Shown: piece by piece, positions 61,467 to 64,000 of the stretch
How positions within the stretch are numbered: position 1 is the stretch's first letter
How the letters are laid out: each line of letters begins with the position of its first letter
DNA from: Numida meleagris
Taxonomy: Eukaryota; Chordata; Aves; Galliformes; Numididae
Direction: 5' to 3'
Length of the DNA stretch: 64,000 bases
Assembly: GCF_002078875.1 (NCBI RefSeq)
Contig: NC_034410.1
Location: 99,326,871-99,390,870 of the forward strand
The notes under the pieces: generated by a model
What the model was told of the DNA's origin: nothing
The model's input: only the letters and a program-made list of their open reading frames with translations
Databases searched by the model: none
Translations under genes and position numbers: made by a program

Positions 61467-63731
61467 GTACGTAACTTTTCTGATAAATACTGTTGTATAT
61501 CTCTTACTAACTGAAGAGCTACCCTCGTGAACAACCTTGCCTAAAGTAGGCCATTGTCTGACCAGCAATTTTTCCCAGTAAAGGCCTTGTTATGAATTTG
61601 GGAGTAAGTTTATCAGAATTGGTGAAGTTAACATGAGTTTTGCTAATAGTACAAGATCCTGAAAATAAAGAAAGGGAAAAAGCTCTTGGTGAGATGTGGC
61701 TGAAGTTCTGCTGCTGGATCTGCCCTTTCACCTCCAAGCTCAGTTTTTGTGGGCACAGAGGTGAGTGGGTGCCTTCTCAGGGTATTCCAAGGTAGACCAG
61801 AGGTCTCACGAGTGGGGCTTTCCCATGCAATCCCATTGCCACCTCTATTCAGCAAGACAGAAATAGCAGGAAACCAGACCCTGAATGGAGGTGCCTTGTG
61901 TTTCAATGCCTGAACAGCAAAAGAGAGAAAAGTCATTTTCCAAAGTGCAAAAAATGGCAAAGAGGCAAAGAGCCAGTATGTTAGAATCATGATTACTGAA
62001 TATAATTTGTGTGTGCTACTACTATTACTATTAATATTTGCTATTTTTATGCTGTTAGTAGCGGTAGCATCAAAATGATATTCATTATGATAAATAGAAA
62101 TATATCTCATATTGCATATCTGAAACAGAATTCTCTAAAATGCCAGCACTTAGAAAAAAAAAGTCAGACCTGAATTCCTAGAAGCCCAAAAGGCACAGAG
62201 TGTTATACTCTATCATCTCAGAGCAGGGAAGGCACACCCTGTGGCACTCACCACAGTGAACACCTTCTACTCCACTTAATACACCCCTGAAAATCCATAC
62301 CCAAACCAAAATCTGCCTGCAGTAGGCAAATGCAACAGAAATCATTTCTGTCTGAATGAGCCTTCCAATTCCTAGTAGAAAAAAAAAAATCTATCAGGTC
62401 ATGCAATGTTGTAAATAAAAGCCTACAACTTGGCAACATGCTGGTGGCAAGCACTAAAAAATTAGGAATGCATGTATAATCTCTGTTCTCCTTAAATCTA
62501 TGTACTCCGTATGAATCTGAAAATATATGCTGTATTGTTTTCTAAAGTTGCTGCTTTTGTGGTATAGCCTTTCAATCAAAATCAATATTGACGTGAAAAA
62601 CACAAGTAGTTGGAAATATCCGAAGGCAACTGGCCATTGGGTTTGTTGCTCCTGAGGTGAGGGAGAAGACTTAAGCACAGAGTAACATTTGAGCTGTATA
62701 AAAAAACCTGCAGGGCCTAATAATAATTTAGTTTTGCACTTATGCAATTCATGTATGCCCAGTGCACATGCAAAACTTCCAGAGCTAGGCCACACTGAAG
62801 GGACTCAGGACAGAAGAGGATGTCTGGCTGTGCTGCTCTAGGGAAGCTGATGGCCCCAGTCTGTTCTTCTGAGAATACTCTGAGGTTGGATGATCTTTGT
62901 GAGTCCCTTCCAACTTGGAATATTCTATGATTCTGTGATTAAGTGGGCTGAGTTTCCACATGCCGAGCAGCACTGCTCATGTGACGCAGCCTTGCTGCAT
63001 TGAGTTCATTGAGTGATCACCTTGCACATACAGGACAAGCCTACATGTTGAGGTCCATGAGTTTTAAAGTGAAGATAAGCTGCATCTGCTTGAAAGCCCT
63101 TGGTCTGATGTGGTGCTGCTGATATACTTGATAGGCACCCAGATGTCCAGCTTCTTTGTGGTCCAGGGACAGCGGTGGGTCAGCACATGTCTCTCTTCCC
63201 AAAAACATGCCTGAGAAAATGGGATTACTCTAAGCTTTTCACTGTACAGACATTGCTCTTATAAAAAAAAAAAAAAGACAAAATTGGCCTGAAGTGCTTG
63301 ACAGGTAATTTTACCTGAAATGGTGTGTTTTTGTAGCTCTGAGATTCTGAGTGCGGAAAAAGTGCTCATGCACTGGTCTGTCACTATCTGCACACTGTAC
63401 ACTTGCACAGGCATTGGTTGTTCTCCAAGTGTAAATATCACAGGGAACCCTTCCTCATGAAAGTGGAGAGGCTGGCAATTAAATTTAGTGTGGTCACATT
63501 GCCACCCTTGAACCCACTGGTGGTGCCTGGGACCCGTGGGGGCACAGTGTCTCAGTGCTGCCCCATCCCCTTGCCAGAGGTCTCTGTTGTTTCTCTCTTC
63601 ATGTCTCCCTGGTGGTTTGGATCTGCTGAAACTGCTTTGCTAGCAAGATTCGTAATCATTTGCACAAATGCTTTACATTAAGAGGTACTAAAGCCAAACT
63701 GTTGGTTTTTTTTCCTTCTTCTGTTGTACAG
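61467..63731 (+). other. DLGAP1: DLGAP1 intron, 2265 bp
   Basis: Bounded by donor GTACGT and by an acceptor with a long T/C tract ending TTGTACAG. It contains one short CR1 tail at 62881-62940. The remainder is unassigned AT-rich sequence. Confidence 0.88.
62881..62940 (+). mobile_element. Very short CR1 3'-terminal remnant
   Basis: Only the last 60 bases of a CR1: aggttggatgatctttgtga, then cccttccaacttgg, then attctatgattctgtgatt. Confidence 0.85.
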
Positions 63732-63884
63732 AATCCTAATGCACATCCACGGCCGACCTCCCAGGATTTAGCAGGGTTTTGGGATATGCTGCAGTTATCC
63801 ATAGAAAATATTAGTATGAAATTTGATGAACTTCATCAGTTAAAGGCCAATAATTGGAAACAGATGGATCCTCATGACAAGAAG
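63732..63884 (+). CDS. DLGAP1: DLGAP1 internal coding exon (153 nt, third GH1 helix)
   Basis: A 51-codon exon with phase 0 at both ends. It starts NPNAHPRPTSQDLAGFWDML and continues through QLSIENISMKFDELHQLKAN to NNWKQMDPHDKK. This is the loop and third helix that complete the GH1 domain. The acceptor has a strong pyrimidine tract (TTTTTTTTCCTTCTTCTG...ACAG). The donor is GTAGAA at 63885, weaker than the other four donors. Because the exon is symmetric, skipping would keep the frame but remove the third GH1 helix. The proline-rich region and C-terminal PDZ ligand must lie beyond the window. Confidence 0.95.
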
Positions 63885-64000
63885 GTAGAACACTGTAGAT
63901 TTTGTATGCTTCATTTAAAACCCTGCACAAACACTGGACAAATTAAATAGGCCTCTGTGTTACAGCGTTGACGTTAAAAATGTGAAATGAAGCTCATATC
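63885..64000 (+). other. DLGAP1: Start of the next DLGAP1 intron (cut by window end)
   Basis: Sequence after the donor GTAGAA. The frame continues open for about 20 codons to a stop at 63948-63950, but the residues no longer resemble DLGAP1, which supports an exon end at 63884. Confidence 0.8.

Overview
This is a window of bird nuclear genome, probably galliform-like, although the species cannot be fixed from sequence alone. Almost every recognisable interspersed repeat is a CR1 LINE. They end in the avian-type 3' terminus with ATTCTATG repeats, and no SINE was recognised. Coding sequence is sparse and split by introns with GT/AG boundaries.

The only gene I can support is DLGAP1 (GKAP/SAPAP1, a postsynaptic density scaffold) on the + strand. 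Five consecutive internal coding exons lie at 42403-42776, 45324-45415, 52863-53281, 61375-61466 and 63732-63884. Their phases join into one uninterrupted frame of 376 codons plus two leading bases. They encode the proline-rich and Ser/Thr-rich middle of the protein, three QV(D/E)/QAD-type motifs in the dynein-light-chain-binding region, and the helices of the C-terminal GH1 domain. The N-terminal 14-residue repeats, the first exon and the C-terminal PDZ ligand lie outside the window.

Layout: 1-42402 is one very long intron with no exon I can recognise. It holds scattered CR1 fragments, a run of three CR1 tails (19.07-21.09 kb) and a nested CR1 pile-up (25.91-29.36 kb) in which one long CR1 copy is interrupted by two younger ones. 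From 42.4 to 64 kb the exons are separated by introns of about 2.5, 7.4, 8.1 and 2.3 kb. The 8.1-kb intron (53282-61374) is the most structured. It carries a CR1 tail, a GC-rich block with overlapping chance ORFs, a 39-bp-period minisatellite, a CpG-rich block with TATA-like sites that could be an internal promoter, and a perfect DR4 nuclear-receptor-type repeat beside a polypyrimidine tract.

I found no operon, CRISPR array, RNA gene or convincing new multi-gene system. Nearly all open frames over 60 codons are chance frames in intron or CR1 sequence. The most useful leads are the possible internal promoter/DR4 region, the nested and inverted CR1 pairs, the minisatellite, and splice features of the DLGAP1 exons.
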